The notes under the pieces are model-generated. The model made no database searches and was not told the DNA's origin. It worked only from the letters and a program-made list of their open reading frames with translations. A stretch of DNA of 48,386 bases. It comes from Crocinitomicaceae bacterium. Lineage in GTDB: Bacteria; Bacteroidota; Bacteroidia; Flavobacteriales_D; Crocinitomicaceae. Positions within the stretch are counted from its first letter, which is position 1, and each line of letters starts with the position of its first letter. Shown here piece by piece: positions 9,862-18,647 of this stretch. The stretch spans positions 1-48,386 of the forward strand of contig QKAV01000131.1 in assembly GCA_003247185.1 (NCBI GenBank), read 5' to 3'. Position numbers and translations under genes: made by a program.

Positions 9862-11013
9862 ATGTCGGATATTTCAATATACCTGAATCCCGTTTCGGAG
9901 ATTGAGTTTAAGGAAAATACATTAGGCTCTCTAATAGAGAAACACGATGAATTTGGTTTTCCTGAATTCAGAAAGCCGGGTATTGCATTGGTGTATGTGC
10001 CGGAGTATCGCAATTCAAATAAAGAGATATCGGGTTCAAACGAATTATTCAGACGTAAGTTTTATAACCTTGAGGAAGGTGATGCCTGGGATTTTGCGAT
10101 TTATGATTTAGGGACGGTTTTACCAGGAGAACGCATCGATGACAGTTATTTTGCATTATCCAAAATAGTGGAGGAGTGCGTTAAAAAAGAAGTGATTCCA
10201 TTAATCATCGGAGGCTCTCAGGATTTGATAATGGCCATCTATAAGGGTTTTGAAAAATTAGAACAAATGATTAATATTTGTTCAATTGACTCAAAATTGG
10301 ACGTAGGTGATCCGGAGACAGAGCTTTCATCTGAAGCCTATGTCAGTCATTTGCTGCTTCAGCGTCCTTGCTATCTGTTTAATTATTCCGTAGTTGGGGT
10401 GCAGCGACCTTATGCGAATCGAAGAGAAATGGAACTGTTTAATCAGCTCTATTTCGATGTTTGCCGATTAGGTGCATTTAATGATAATTTTAAAATAGCA
10501 GAACCACATTTAAGGAATTCAGATCTGATTCATATCGACATGGAAGCGATTAAAGGCGTGGAATCTGATCCGTCGGTTTATGGTGTACCAAATGGATTTA
10601 AGGCTGATCAGATATGTAAGATCATGCATTATGCAGGCTTGAGTGACAAGCTGAGTTCCATAGCAATCCTGAATGTCAATCCGGATCAAAATGGAAATGC
10701 TTCTGCGCTGATAGCTGAGATGATCTGGTATTTTATGGATGGTTACAGTCAGCGTGTCGGAGATTTCCCTGTAGGGTCTAAGTCAGCATACAAAAAGTTC
10801 TATGTACACCTCGACGATTTCGAAGATGATCTGGTGTTTTACAGAAGCAATAAATCAGATCGCTGGTGGATGGAGGTGAAGTACCCTTCCGGAAAGGAAA
10901 AATTGTACAACAGACATCAACTTGTTCCGTGCAATAGTGAGGATTATGAAAATGCGTTGAAAAACAATATTCCGGATTTGTGGTGGCAAACCTTGCAAAA
11001 GCTGACCACGTAA
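9862..11013 (+). CDS. Arginase/formimidoylglutamase-family protein, metal site degenerate
   Basis: The fold order matches ureohydrolases: a nucleotide-like sheet leading to IIGGSQD (116-121), then SIDSKLDVGD (141-150), and DLIHIDMEAIKGVESDP (221-237). In active enzymes these are GG(D/G)H, DAHxD and SxDxDxxDP, which bind two manganese ions. Here both ligand histidines are replaced (Q120, K145) and the second Asp of DxD is Glu228. Hydrolase activity is therefore doubtful and a structural or regulatory role is plausible. The last ~85 residues (after FPVGSK) are an added domain with the FYVHLDDFEDDLVFYR segment. It sits between topA and the T9SS genes. Confidence 0.8.
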   Translation: MSDISIYLNPVSEIEFKENTLGSLIEKHDEFGFPEFRKPGIALVYVPEYRNSNKEISGSNELFRRKFYNLEEGDAWDFAIYDLGTVLPGERIDDSYFALSKIVEECVKKEVIPLIIGGSQDLIMAIYKGFEKLEQMINICSIDSKLDVGDPETELSSEAYVSHLLLQRPCYLFNYSVVGVQRPYANRREMELFNQLYFDVCRLGAFNDNFKIAEPHLRNSDLIHIDMEAIKGVESDPSVYGVPNGFKADQICKIMHYAGLSDKLSSIAILNVNPDQNGNASALIAEMIWYFMDGYSQRVGDFPVGSKSAYKKFYVHLDDFEDDLVFYRSNKSDRWWMEVKYPSGKEKLYNRHQLVPCNSEDYENALKNNIPDLWWQTLQKLTT

Positions 11014-11168
11014 CGCGTTGGATTCTGATACGATTTAGTTAGATTCATTATTTTTTTAACACTCAAAGCTTTTTTTTAATGCATGTGAACTAAAATCATT
11101 ATTTTAGGCCTTTGAAATTGGTGTATACTATTGTGCATCGATCGAAATTTGTAAGCTTTACTGACTAT

Positions 11169-12143
11169 ATGAAAATGAGATTTCTTAAAGTAACTTTACT
11201 GTCTTGCGGCCTTGGAACAGCTGCCTTTGCTCAGCAAGACATGTCGTTAACACATTTCATTTATAACAAGATGACTTTAAATCCTGGAGAAACCGGATTG
11301 GATGAAGGGATTTGTGCTACTACGATCTACCGTAACCAGTGGGATAAGGTAAATGGTGCTCCAAACTCTGCCATTCTGAATCTTGAGGCGAATATGAACC
11401 GTTTCTTCCCTGGGGGAGTTGGTTTGTCATTTTATCACGATGAAATCGGATTTGTGCGTCAGAATAATTTACTGTTGAACTATTCTTATCCTTTAGAAAT
11501 TTCCGGAGTAGGAACTTTGGGATTAGGGTTAGGACTAGGGATTCAGAATATGGGGATGAGTCCTACATGGGAGCCACCTTCAACTTTAAATGACCCTACG
11601 TTACCCGTTGGATTCTCCGGTACAAAATTCGATTTGAATTTCGGACTTTATTTAAAGGGTGATGCAGGTTATTACGTGGGATTGTCTTCAACTCACCTTC
11701 CGCAATCCATTTTTGTTTCCAACGGATCTCTGGTAAACGGTGCTGCAGCAAGTACATTTAATGTTGTTCGTCACTACTACCTGATGGGAGGATATAAATA
11801 CAAAGACATCGTTACTGATGGTGATTTGGAAGGAAATGTTTTGTTGAGAACGGACATGGTGAAATTCTCTGCTGACCTTAATGCACGCTTTATTTGGAAG
11901 AATATGGCGTACGGAGGGTTGACATACAGAACATCCGATGCGGTCGCAATAATGTTAGGTGCTATGCCGCTCAAAATCATGAATGGACCAGGTGCTCCAG
12001 ACCTTACTGTGGGGTACTCTTATGATATTACAATCAACAAGTTTTCCAACATTTCAAGAGGTTCGCATGAGATCCTTTTGAAGTATTGTTATTACTTGCC
12101 ACCGATTCCAATTCAGAAATCGAAACACCCAAGATGGTTGTAA
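11169..12143 (+). CDS. PorP/SprF family type IX secretion outer-membrane protein
   Basis: PorP/SprF proteins are small beta-barrels in the outer membrane that anchor T9SS adhesins or partner with GldK. The ORF track starts at a TTG at 11112, but the ATG at 11169 starts a good signal peptide (MKMRFLKVTLLSCGLGTAAFAQ). I prefer it; product 324 residues. Family features follow: QQDMSLTHFIYNKMTLNPGETG, IYRNQWDKVNGAP, then alternating beta strands and a C-terminal YSYDITINKFSN with a final basic tail. It is directly upstream of gldK, as in other T9SS loci, so it is likely the GldK-associated paralogue. Confidence 0.9.
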   Translation: MKMRFLKVTLLSCGLGTAAFAQQDMSLTHFIYNKMTLNPGETGLDEGICATTIYRNQWDKVNGAPNSAILNLEANMNRFFPGGVGLSFYHDEIGFVRQNNLLLNYSYPLEISGVGTLGLGLGLGIQNMGMSPTWEPPSTLNDPTLPVGFSGTKFDLNFGLYLKGDAGYYVGLSSTHLPQSIFVSNGSLVNGAAASTFNVVRHYYLMGGYKYKDIVTDGDLEGNVLLRTDMVKFSADLNARFIWKNMAYGGLTYRTSDAVAIMLGAMPLKIMNGPGAPDLTVGYSYDITINKFSNISRGSHEILLKYCYYLPPIPIQKSKHPRWL

Positions 12144-12168
12144 ATTATATTTTTTTTTAAAATATTTG
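12138..12168 (+). promoter_or_regulatory. Possible promoter of gldKLMN
   Basis: TTG (12138-12140, overlapping the porP/sprF stop region), a 20-bp T-rich spacer and AATATTTG (12161-12168; one mismatch to TAnnTTTG). It would give a leader of about 85 bases before gldK. Confidence 0.45.
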
Positions 12169-12260
12169 TAACCAACTTCAAGGAACTTCCGTTATATCGA
12201 AAGATAGCTTGATCCTGTAAATTGTTAAAAAAGATATCCGGAAGAAAAAAAAGAGGTAGA

Positions 12261-13811
12261 ATGAAAAAACTTTTGTTATTTGCTGTAATGGGTGCTGTAC
12301 TAGCTTCATGTAGTACAAGAACCGGACATTTGACGGGGTCGTTGGGCCGTCCGGTATATCATCCGCAAATTCCTCTGGGAATGGTTTACATTCCGTCAGG
12401 TGGGTTCACCATGGGAGAAAACGATGGAGACGTTCCGTTTTTGCATCAAACCAGAGCAAAAACTGTGTCCGTTCAGGCGTTTTACATGGATCAGACTGAG
12501 ATTTCCAATAATGAGTATCGTCAGTTTGTTGAATGGGTAAGAGATTCAATCGCTCGTGAGAAGATTTATCTTTCGGATTTGATGGAAGATGAAGATGCGA
12601 GTCGTTTTATCAATTATCAGGACAATTATTTTGATGAGGGTGCATTGGAATATGTTGATTTCGATCCGTCCGATCGTGAATTGAACAGATCCGTTTTCTC
12701 ATTGAACTGGGACAGAAGATTTTATTATGACGACCCGGATCTTGTTCCGATTTTGGCAGATATGTATTATCCGCAACCGCAACGTTACTACAAACGTCGT
12801 GATATCGATGTTCGTAAGTTAATGTTCCGTTATTACTGGATCGATTTTGTTGAAGCTGCTAAACGTGGACGTATCAACATTACACCGGATGCGTATGACA
12901 AAGACGGAAACTTGTTAGTTCCTGAACACAGACAGTTGGAGACTCCTCCACATCCATTTACTGAAGAACCGCAAGGTCAGGATTTGGATATGAGTAACGG
13001 GATTAATAAGAAAGGTCAGTCAAATGCTATTCGTGGTCACGAGAACCGTCAGCGATTCATCATTGATGAGATCATTAATGTTTATCCGGATACTTTATGT
13101 TGGGTAAGAGACTTTACGTACTCTTTCCATGATCCAATGACAAATATGTACTTCTGGCATCCGGCTTATGATAATTACCCGGTAGTTGGTATTACATGGG
13201 TTCAGGCAAAAGCATTCTCAGTTTGGAGAACTCAGTTATTGAACAACTGGCTTGTTGCAATGGGAGATTTATTTGTGAATGATTTCCGTTTGCCAACTGA
13301 AGCAGAATGGGAAAGAGCATCACGTGGTGATTTGGAATTGTCTCAGTATCCTTGGGGTGGTCCTTACATCAGAAATGAGTCAGGATGTTTCCTTGGTAAC
13401 TTTAAGCCAATGAGAGGTCGTTACTTCGAAGATGGAGGTTTCCATACGGTAAAAGTATTCTCTTACAACCCGAATGGATGGGGATTGTACTGTATGGCCG
13501 GAAACGTTGCAGAGTGGTGTGAAACTGCTTACGACGAGTCAATGTATGAATTCTCACATGATTTGAATACAGATTACAGATATGATGCTATGGACTGGGA
13601 TCCACCATCAATGAAACGTAAAGTTTTAAGAGGTGGTTCATGGAAAGACATAGGCTATTACCTCAGAAACTCAACTCGTACGTTTGAATATCAGGATACT
13701 GCTAAATCATATATCGGGTATAGAAACGTAATGACGCACCTAGGACGTGGAGGACGTGATTTCACAAGAGAAGGTGGTGAAGAAATTCGAAGCGATATTC
13801 AACTTCGCTAG
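12261..13811 (+). CDS. gldK: T9SS ring lipoprotein GldK
   Basis: GldK (PorK) is an outer-membrane lipoprotein that forms the periplasmic T9SS ring with GldN. The ORF track begins at TTG 12222, but ATG 12261 starts a proper lipoprotein signal (MKKLLLFAVMGAVLASCS), so I use it; 516 residues. The body is a formylglycine-generating-enzyme/sulfatase-modifying fold: GMVYIPSGGFTMGEND near the start, FRLPTEAEWERASRG, CMAGNVAEWCET, and VLRGGSWKD near the end. In this family the fold is structural rather than catalytic. First gene of gldKLMN. Confidence 0.96.
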   Translation: MKKLLLFAVMGAVLASCSTRTGHLTGSLGRPVYHPQIPLGMVYIPSGGFTMGENDGDVPFLHQTRAKTVSVQAFYMDQTEISNNEYRQFVEWVRDSIAREKIYLSDLMEDEDASRFINYQDNYFDEGALEYVDFDPSDRELNRSVFSLNWDRRFYYDDPDLVPILADMYYPQPQRYYKRRDIDVRKLMFRYYWIDFVEAAKRGRINITPDAYDKDGNLLVPEHRQLETPPHPFTEEPQGQDLDMSNGINKKGQSNAIRGHENRQRFIIDEIINVYPDTLCWVRDFTYSFHDPMTNMYFWHPAYDNYPVVGITWVQAKAFSVWRTQLLNNWLVAMGDLFVNDFRLPTEAEWERASRGDLELSQYPWGGPYIRNESGCFLGNFKPMRGRYFEDGGFHTVKVFSYNPNGWGLYCMAGNVAEWCETAYDESMYEFSHDLNTDYRYDAMDWDPPSMKRKVLRGGSWKDIGYYLRNSTRTFEYQDTAKSYIGYRNVMTHLGRGGRDFTREGGEEIRSDIQLR

Positions 13812-13865
13812 AATAACAACAAACAAGTAGTAATTTTTTAATTAAACCTAAAAACAAGGAAAACT

Positions 13866-14684
13866 ATGAAACCAGGAAGTAAAGGATGGAAAAAGTTTAT
13901 GGCGAAGCTCTATGGATTTGGAGCGGCAGTTGTAATCGTTGGAGCGTTATTTAAAATTCAGCACTGGCCAGGGGCGTCAATCATGTTGACAGCGGGGCTT
14001 AGTACTGAGGCATTAATCTTCATCTTCTCGGCATTTGAACCGATCCATGAAGATCCAAATTGGGAGTTGGTATACCCGGAATTAGCATTAGGACATTCTG
14101 ATGATCTTGATCACGATGCACTTCCAGCTGCAAGTGGAAGAGGCGGAAGAGGTGGTTCAGGAATCACTGAAGAATTGGACAAAATGTTAGAAGAAGCAAA
14201 AATTGATTCTGCATTATTAGAAAGACTAGGAGACGGAATGCGTTCATTGGGAGAAAATGCTGCCCAATTGAAAGGTGTTACTTCTGCAGCGGCGGCAACG
14301 GATTCTTATGTTTCCAGCTTGCAAGCAGCTTCAGATAAAGTATCTTCTCTTTCTGATGCTTATGAGAAAGCTTCAGTTGCTATTTCAGGAATGACATCTA
14401 CTCAGGAAGAAGGACAGTCATTCGGAGAGCAAATGCAAAAAGTATCTAAAAATCTTGCTGCATTGAATAATGTATATGAATTACAATTGAAAGGTTCATC
14501 TGCACATTTGGAGGCTACTGAGAAATTCCAGTCTCAAGTTACTGATATGATGAAAAATCTTTCAGAGTCGGTTGAAGATACACGTCTGTACAAAGAAAAC
14601 ATGGCGATGTTGTCTAAAAACCTGACAGACTTGAATGCTGTATATGGTAATATGTTGAAAGCTATGACAATTACTAGATCGTAA
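13866..14684 (+). CDS. gldL: T9SS/gliding motor protein GldL
   Basis: GldL and GldM form the inner-membrane, proton-driven motor of T9SS and gliding. The N-terminus has two membrane helices at about 16-30 and 37-57. Glu48, in TAGLSTEALIFIF, corresponds to the conserved membrane glutamate reported to be needed for proton-coupled rotation. The cytoplasmic part (60-272) is a long helical, Ser/Ala-rich region with repeated heptad-like segments (SKNLAALNNVYELQLK, SKNLTDLNAVYGNMLK). Length 272 is slightly above the family norm. It is 54 bases after gldK. Confidence 0.97.
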   Translation: MKPGSKGWKKFMAKLYGFGAAVVIVGALFKIQHWPGASIMLTAGLSTEALIFIFSAFEPIHEDPNWELVYPELALGHSDDLDHDALPAASGRGGRGGSGITEELDKMLEEAKIDSALLERLGDGMRSLGENAAQLKGVTSAAAATDSYVSSLQAASDKVSSLSDAYEKASVAISGMTSTQEEGQSFGEQMQKVSKNLAALNNVYELQLKGSSAHLEATEKFQSQVTDMMKNLSESVEDTRLYKENMAMLSKNLTDLNAVYGNMLKAMTITRS

Positions 14685-14749
14685 CTAGTTGTTACTTTCA
14701 AGAAATTGAACATTAATTAATTGTGTAACCAATTAAAAATTAATTAATC

Positions 14750-16495
14750 ATGGCAGGAGGAAAAGAAACCCCGAGGCAGAAGATGATCGGTATGATGTAC
14801 CTGGTACTTACCGCACTTCTGGCCTTAAACGTATCTAAAACAATTCTTGACGCTTTCGTAGCGATCGAGGAAAACATTCAGAAAGCGAATATCGTACAAG
14901 TTGATCGTGGTGACGGCTTTTACTCAGACGTAAAAGGTGAGATAGCAGCTACAAAAGGAGCTGATCAGGCTGCGAAAAAGAAGAAACTTGAGTACGTATT
15001 GAAGCAAATGGATGCTATCGACAAGGAAACAGCGACAATTATCAAAGAAATCGATGATATAAAAATTGATATTCTTAAAAAGTCCGGTGAAGCTGTCGAG
15101 AAGTTCGAGAATAATAGCGAAGAAGCTATCATGTGGAAAAAAGGTGAAGGTGTAAGACCAACACGTATGCACTTGATGGCAGTTCAAGCTAAGGACCAGT
15201 ATGATGTGCCTATGCACGAGATCATTGGTGAGGACATCAAAAATCCTACAGGATCTGGTAAAAAACTATGGGCAGATTTCAACAATTACAGAAATAAAAT
15301 TGTTGAATTGACAGGTTCTTATTCTTGGGGCGAAAGCAATAAGTTTGAAATTAAACCGGCGAGTATCAACGATTTCACAGATAACAATGATCTGACGAAA
15401 AAAGTTACTGCAATGGTTGAAAAATCAAAAGCTAACTTGAAAGAAGACAAGCAAGTTCTGATTGATCTTTACATGATGCTTACGAAGAAGGAGAAGAATA
15501 AAATGCACGACCAGGAGAATGTACATTGGATGGGACAAACATTCGATCACGCACCTCTTGTAGCGGCAGTAGCTTCTTTGTCTTCTATGCAACAGGATAT
15601 TTTGTCAGCACGTGCTTTAGCATTGGCTCACTGGAAAAGTAAAGTTACTACCGGTGAATATAGCTTCAACAAAATCATGCCTTTGGCTTATGGTCCTGTT
15701 GTAGCGAACAATGGTGATGAAGTTGAACTTAGCGTTATGATGGCTGCTTTTGACTCTGATAACCAACCAAAAGTTGTTGTTACAGAAGGAGCAACTGCAG
15801 AGGTTACTTATCCGCAGGATGGTACAGGTCGCGTTAAATTCAAAGCTGGTGGTGGAAACATGTCAGTTTCAGGAACGGTTTCGATTAAGAACAAGTCTGG
15901 CGTTGCTAAGACGGAGAAGTGGACGCATGATATCATTATCATGAAACCTCAAGGTTCGATCGAATTACCGGAATTGAATGTATTGTACCGTGGTTATCCA
16001 AATAAAGTGGATCCTACCGCTTCAGGATATCCTACAACAATCCTTACTGGTGAAAACTGTTCGGTTACTAAATCCGGAAACTTATATGTTGCAAGTCCAG
16101 GAAAAGGTAAATCTGCTTTCTTAACAGTTTCTGGTAAGTCTGCAGACGGTAAGACAGTAAAATTGAAAAGAGTGGAATACCGCGTTTCGAATCTACCGGA
16201 TCCGGTATTGTACTGGGGTAACTCGAAAAGTGGTGAAAAAGCTTCTAAATCTTCAACATTGTTGATAGCGAAGTATCCACCTGAAATTCCATTGAAAGCT
16301 GAGTTTACTTTGATTAAATGGACATGTTTTGCACCAGGATTGAAAGGTGCGCCTCCAACAGGAGCAGGAAGCAGTATTGCTGGAGCATCTCAATTGATCC
16401 GTGCGGTTGCGCCAGGGTCAGGAGTAAGTTTCAACGCGACTGTTAAAGGTCCTGATGGAATGGCTAGACAAATTGGAGGTTCTTGGAGTATATAA
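14750..16495 (+). CDS. gldM: T9SS/gliding motor protein GldM
   Basis: GldM is anchored by one N-terminal helix (residues about 14-34, MIGMMYLVLTALLALNVS) inside the GldL bundle and spans the periplasm to the GldKN ring. The first residues MAGGKETPRQK are typical. The long periplasmic part begins with a helical domain (about 35-220) followed by three beta-rich domains, ending GPDGMARQIGGSWSI. At 581 residues it is longer than the roughly 515 of studied GldM/PorM proteins. It follows gldL by 65 A/T-rich bases. Confidence 0.96.
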   Translation: MAGGKETPRQKMIGMMYLVLTALLALNVSKTILDAFVAIEENIQKANIVQVDRGDGFYSDVKGEIAATKGADQAAKKKKLEYVLKQMDAIDKETATIIKEIDDIKIDILKKSGEAVEKFENNSEEAIMWKKGEGVRPTRMHLMAVQAKDQYDVPMHEIIGEDIKNPTGSGKKLWADFNNYRNKIVELTGSYSWGESNKFEIKPASINDFTDNNDLTKKVTAMVEKSKANLKEDKQVLIDLYMMLTKKEKNKMHDQENVHWMGQTFDHAPLVAAVASLSSMQQDILSARALALAHWKSKVTTGEYSFNKIMPLAYGPVVANNGDEVELSVMMAAFDSDNQPKVVVTEGATAEVTYPQDGTGRVKFKAGGGNMSVSGTVSIKNKSGVAKTEKWTHDIIIMKPQGSIELPELNVLYRGYPNKVDPTASGYPTTILTGENCSVTKSGNLYVASPGKGKSAFLTVSGKSADGKTVKLKRVEYRVSNLPDPVLYWGNSKSGEKASKSSTLLIAKYPPEIPLKAEFTLIKWTCFAPGLKGAPPTGAGSSIAGASQLIRAVAPGSGVSFNATVKGPDGMARQIGGSWSI

Positions 16496-16543
16496 TTAAT
16501 AATTGATTCGTAAATATTAATTAGTGTTGAACGCCCTTACAAA

Positions 16544-17590
16544 ATGAATGATATGAAAAAGTTATTTATTGGATTGATGATGTTGACTGGTTTTTCTGCC
16601 TCTGCACAAATAGAGGAGATAAACGGTGGACCGGTCAATGTGCCTTCTGAGGGCATAATCGATGGGGTGTTCATTCAGGAGCATATTCCTACAAAGAGAA
16701 TGATCCCTTACGAGTATGTCCGAGAAGCAGATGCGATTTGGAGCAGACGTGTGTGGGAATACATAGATTTGCGTGAAAAAATCAACTTGCCGATGTATTA
16801 TCCTCTGGATGAAATGCAAGGTGGAGTTTGGACAAAGAATGCATCGAGATGGAGTCTTTGGACAGTAATCAGAACACACGTTTTAAATGGAGATTTAACA
16901 GTATTCTCACCATATAATCCGGTTCTTATGGGATTCGGTGGATTGGATGGAGATCAGTTGAAGTATCCGATTAAGCCTGAACCAGGGTTGAATTATTATA
17001 CTGATTCGGTTTTCAGAAACCAATTGGCATACTACCTTGGAAAGGTTGGTCAACCAGGTACGGTTCCGTTATTGGATGAAGATCCTAACTCTCCGAACTT
17101 TGGTGAACCATTAGTAGTGTGGGATCCTGTTCTGCAGATTGAAAGTTATGTTTACGATCCGCCGGATACCACATGGTATACATCTAAGGATATCGTTCAA
17201 TATCGTTTGAAGGAAGATTGGTTCCTTGATAAAGAAAGATCAATTCTGGATGTTAGAATCATTGCTCTGGCTCCTGTTGTTTACGACACGGATAAGGATC
17301 CAAACGGGCAGATCCAGATTACAGGTATGTCTGAATTGTTCTGGTTGTATTTCCCGCATTGTAGATTTGTCTTCAACAACTACTTTGTTTACAACGACAA
17401 GAACGACGCGCAATGGATGAGTTTCGATGACTTATTTTGGAAGAGAAGATTCAATTCTGTGGCTTATAAAGTAAGTAATACTTACGATCGTAAGATTGAA
17501 AGCTATAGAACAGGTGTTGATGCACTTTTTGAATCTGAAGCCATTAAAAATGAGATCAGAAACATTGAACATGATGTTTGGTCATTCTAA
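16544..17590 (+). CDS. gldN: T9SS ring protein GldN
   Basis: The periplasmic partner of GldK in the outer T9SS ring. A signal peptide (MKKLFIGLMMLTGFSASAQ) precedes the mature protein; the start could be 16544 or the next ATG at 16553. Conserved GldN features follow: DGVFIQEHIPTKRMIPYEY, ADAIWSRRVWEYIDLREK, PLDEMQGGVWTKNASRWSL and FNNYFVYNDKNDAQWMSFDDLFWKRRF. 348 residues. It ends the gldKLMN unit, followed by a terminator. Confidence 0.96.
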   Translation: MNDMKKLFIGLMMLTGFSASAQIEEINGGPVNVPSEGIIDGVFIQEHIPTKRMIPYEYVREADAIWSRRVWEYIDLREKINLPMYYPLDEMQGGVWTKNASRWSLWTVIRTHVLNGDLTVFSPYNPVLMGFGGLDGDQLKYPIKPEPGLNYYTDSVFRNQLAYYLGKVGQPGTVPLLDEDPNSPNFGEPLVVWDPVLQIESYVYDPPDTTWYTSKDIVQYRLKEDWFLDKERSILDVRIIALAPVVYDTDKDPNGQIQITGMSELFWLYFPHCRFVFNNYFVYNDKNDAQWMSFDDLFWKRRFNSVAYKVSNTYDRKIESYRTGVDALFESEAIKNEIRNIEHDVWSF

Positions 17591-17610
17591 GAATACTTAA
17601 AACAAAACAT

Positions 17611-17643
17611 GAAGCCCTTCGATATTCGGAGGGCTTTTTTTAT
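17611..17643 (+). terminator. Terminator after gldN
   Basis: AAGCCCT and AGGGCTT arms around a TTCGATATTCGG centre (itself partly paired), followed by a run of T. It begins 21 bases past the gldN stop. Confidence 0.8.
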
Positions 17644-17670
17644 ATTTAAAGACACTAATAAATTGCACTT

Positions 17671-18564
17671 ATGAAAAGACTAGCTACACTTTCACTTATT
17701 GGTCTGGTATTGGTTTCCTGTGGAGGAAACGATCCGGATAACAGAACGATTGCAGATTTTATTAAAGATGCTGCGAATAAAACCGAGCAAAGTTTAAAGC
17801 CCCAAAAGGTTTCCATTGATGATCTTTTTTCAAATGAATATGAAAGTGGGCAAAGCCTGGAATTTGAAGGAGTGATAGGTGCTATACCCTCCACAATAAC
17901 ATGGTCCGGAGGTAGAATGAATGTAAAGATTGTTGAAAGAAGAAATCAGACAGGGGGAAGATCGATAGGATTGGATATGCCTTTGGGAACAAGTGAGAAT
18001 CATGTACATGAGTTACCTGAGAAATATCAGCAAAGTGATTTGAAGGTTGTTGCAGATGACGGAACTGTTCTGGGTGTTGGAGATATAGTTAAAGTAAAGG
18101 CGAATGGCTACTATCGTTCGGGAGACTATTGTACACTTGATGTTGTAAGTGTAAAAGCAGTGGATAAGGATTTCGATGAATCTGTATTTGAGACGGCGGT
18201 TCCATTGACTAACGCTATTTTAAATGATACGGCACAGAAGTCTGTATACACTTATATGGAGGGAACATTTTCTATTCCTTCCGTATTCTTCTCAATGTAC
18301 GGTGAGATTGGATTAAATTTCGCGACAAAAACAAATTCGCAGATAGATAAAGTTGACGTATTGGTTGGAGAGGGGCCCAGCACAATGAATAACCTGCCGG
18401 ATAGTTATTCGGCAAAGGATTTGATCGTGAGAGATTTTAATGGAGACGAGATCAAAAGAGGGGCTAAGGTTCGCGTTTATGGCGTGTGGGATCGTTATTC
18501 TTTTAAATCATCTATGGATGGTCCGAATGGTAAGTTCAAACTGGAGGAGATAGTTGCTCAATAA
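17671..18564 (+). CDS. Lipoprotein with two tandem repeats of an unknown beta domain
   Basis: A lipoprotein signal (MKRLATLSLIGLVLVSCGG) puts the Cys near residue 17. The 297 residues contain an internal duplication. The first unit has NHVHELPEKYQQSDLKVVADDGTVL then GDIVKVKANGYY; the second has STMNNLPDSYSAKDLIVRDFNGDEI then GAKVRVYGVWDR. Each unit runs about 110 residues and resembles a small beta-barrel of the OB type, as in tRNA_anti-like domains, though this is inference from the pattern. No named function. It has terminators on both sides, so it is monocistronic. Confidence 0.8.
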   Translation: MKRLATLSLIGLVLVSCGGNDPDNRTIADFIKDAANKTEQSLKPQKVSIDDLFSNEYESGQSLEFEGVIGAIPSTITWSGGRMNVKIVERRNQTGGRSIGLDMPLGTSENHVHELPEKYQQSDLKVVADDGTVLGVGDIVKVKANGYYRSGDYCTLDVVSVKAVDKDFDESVFETAVPLTNAILNDTAQKSVYTYMEGTFSIPSVFFSMYGEIGLNFATKTNSQIDKVDVLVGEGPSTMNNLPDSYSAKDLIVRDFNGDEIKRGAKVRVYGVWDRYSFKSSMDGPNGKFKLEEIVAQ

Positions 18565-18570
18565 AGTATG

Positions 18571-18612
18571 GCCCTGACTCCCGATAATTATCGGGATCGT
18601 CAGGGCTTTTTT
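18571..18612 (+). terminator. Terminator with nested palindrome
   Basis: Outer arms GCCCTGAC / GTCAGGGC enclose an inner palindrome CCGATAATTATCGG, followed by a T run. It ends the upstream lipoprotein gene and overlaps the start of the ABC-F promoter region. Confidence 0.85.
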
Positions 18613-18613
18613 G

Positions 18614-18643
18614 TTGTTTGTTGCAAGGAAACAACTTTCTTTG
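18614..18643 (+). promoter_or_regulatory. Promoter of the ABC-F gene, almost leaderless
   Basis: TTG (18614-18616), a 19-bp spacer and TTTCTTTG (18636-18643, one mismatch). The -7 box ends 4 bases before the ATG at 18648, so the transcript probably starts at or within a few bases of the start codon. Confidence 0.55.
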
Positions 18644-18647
18644 CACT

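Noticed and set aside
11112-11168. TTG-started N-terminal extension of the PorP/SprF protein
   Set aside because: The extension precedes an intact signal peptide that begins at ATG 11169.
12261-13811. GldK read as an active formylglycine-generating enzyme
   Set aside because: The fold is shared, but the lipoprotein signal and the gldLMN context identify the structural T9SS ring protein.
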